From Candidatus Villigracilis saccharophilus (lineage in GTDB: Bacteria > Chloroflexota > Anaerolineae > Anaerolineales > Villigracilaceae), in contig JADJNA010000043.1 in the NCBI GenBank assembly GCA_016709305.1, positions 1 through 15,038 of the forward strand: a stretch of DNA of 15,038 bases, in the 5' to 3' direction. Below, in pieces: positions 14,440-15,038 of this stretch (position 1 is its first letter; every line of letters begins with the position of its first letter). The translations under genes were made by a program, and so were the position numbers. Under the pieces are notes generated by a model. That model was not told where the DNA came from. It saw nothing but the letters and a program-made list of their open reading frames with translations, and ran no database searches.

Positions 14440-15038
14440 CTACTCTTCACTATTCCACGATAGAAGCGCCCGCTGCATAGCCGAAAAGACAATCAGCGCA
14501 GGGACAGTGATAACGACTGAAGCAGCCATTAAGAGCGGCCAGTTGGTCTTATCCATTTCCTGAAGCTGAAGCAAACCGACTGGCAGTGTATAGAGCGTTT
14601 GAGAACGCAGATACAAGAGCGGATTGATAAAGTCATTCCAGTAATACAGGAATGAAAGCAGCCCAACCGCGATCAATGCAGGGCGTGCCAGCGGAATGGC
14701 AACCCGCCACCACGCCTGCAACAAACTCGCTCCATCCAATTCCGCTGACTCAAAAAATGGCGCGGCCTGTGCGGCGGAAGGTCCAGTAGAAGAGCAGAAT
14801 ATAGATCGGACTGGTTCCCATCAGCGCGGGTGCGATCAATGAAAAATACGAGTTGGTAATGCCCAGTTCTGCGAAGAGTAAAAAGCGGCTTAGCCATAAT
14901 GCAGTAAACGGGATCATTTGCAGAAAGGCGGAAAGTAACAGCAAGCGCAGACGGTCTTTGCGTCCAAGTAATGACATGCCAAACCCAGCCCACGAAGCGG
15001 TCAGCAGGGTGAGCAGAACTCCCGCGCAGGCAACCAGG
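14440..15038 (-). pseudogene. Sugar ABC transporter permease (MalG/UgpE type), frameshifted and cut by the window end
   Basis: The inner-membrane permease subunit of a carbohydrate ABC importer. The left window-edge part reads in one frame (LLTASWAGFGMSLLGR through SPIYILLFYWTFRR, 15037 to about 14780). The rest, from AQAAPFFESAELDGASLLQA to the stop at 14440, is in another frame. Removing one base from the GCGGCGG run at 14771-14777 joins them into a protein of normal spacing. The second half holds the EAA-loop signature that contacts the ATPase (ESAELDG with A-I-PLARP) and YYWNDFINPLLYLRS, usual in this family. Either the gene is dead or the sequence has a one-base error. No terminator is visible between its stop and the riboswitch promoter. 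Confidence 0.75.

Noticed and set aside
1..15038. tRNA, rRNA, CRISPR array or complete insertion sequence
   Set aside because: No tRNA-like cloverleaf, rRNA sequence, regularly spaced direct repeats or transposase gene could be seen.

Overview
The window looks like a chromosomal segment of a bacterium of the Chloroflexota, most likely class Anaerolineae. This is inferred from the character of several proteins (the AbiEi/AbiEii pair, DUF5946, the MetH and MTHFR-fusion types, the sugar permease) and from dispersed palindromic repeats of a kind I recall from such genomes. No rRNA or marker gene is present to settle it. Most of the middle and right part is transcribed leftwards (- strand).

Left part (1-4011, + strand), accessory: a type IV toxin-antitoxin-like pair whose first gene (AbiEi-like, 105-1141) is broken by at least two frameshifts while the nucleotidyltransferase partner (1135-1956) is intact. 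A 140-bp nested palindrome (1967-2106) and the 3' end of a group II intron (domains V and VI, 2260-2334, no reverse transcriptase) follow. Next is a DUF998-like membrane protein (2501-3169) flanked by two related structured repeats (2346-2436 and 3195-3273), then a class I methyltransferase (3388-4011).

Middle (4072-6987): a terminator and an unrecognised 259-residue protein on the - strand, a divergent EamA-type exporter on the + strand, and a secreted NodB-type polysaccharide deacetylase on the - strand converging on it.

Core metabolic block (6022-13202, - strand): metH (cobalamin-dependent methionine synthase), a homocysteine methyltransferase/methylenetetrahydrofolate reductase fusion, coaX (type III pantothenate kinase) and the deacetylase gene. 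The last three are separated by 4 and 1 nt. MTHFR makes 5-methyl-THF and MetH uses it to methylate homocysteine.

Right part (13271-15038, - strand): reading in the direction of transcription, a broken sugar ABC permease that runs off the window edge, a strong sigma70-type promoter, a clear SAM-I (S-box) riboswitch with its own terminator, a dispersed CATTGCGA-type palindrome, a frameshifted and 3'-truncated YdeI-family gene, a second palindrome with 9-nt periodicity, a small DUF5946 gene, and then metH. The riboswitch is about 1.1 kb from metH, the gene it would be expected to control, with gene debris and repeats in between. This displaced riboswitch, the broken antitoxin beside an intact toxin, and the paired repeats around the DUF998 gene are the most interesting observations. 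No CRISPR array, tRNA, rRNA or complete transposon was seen.
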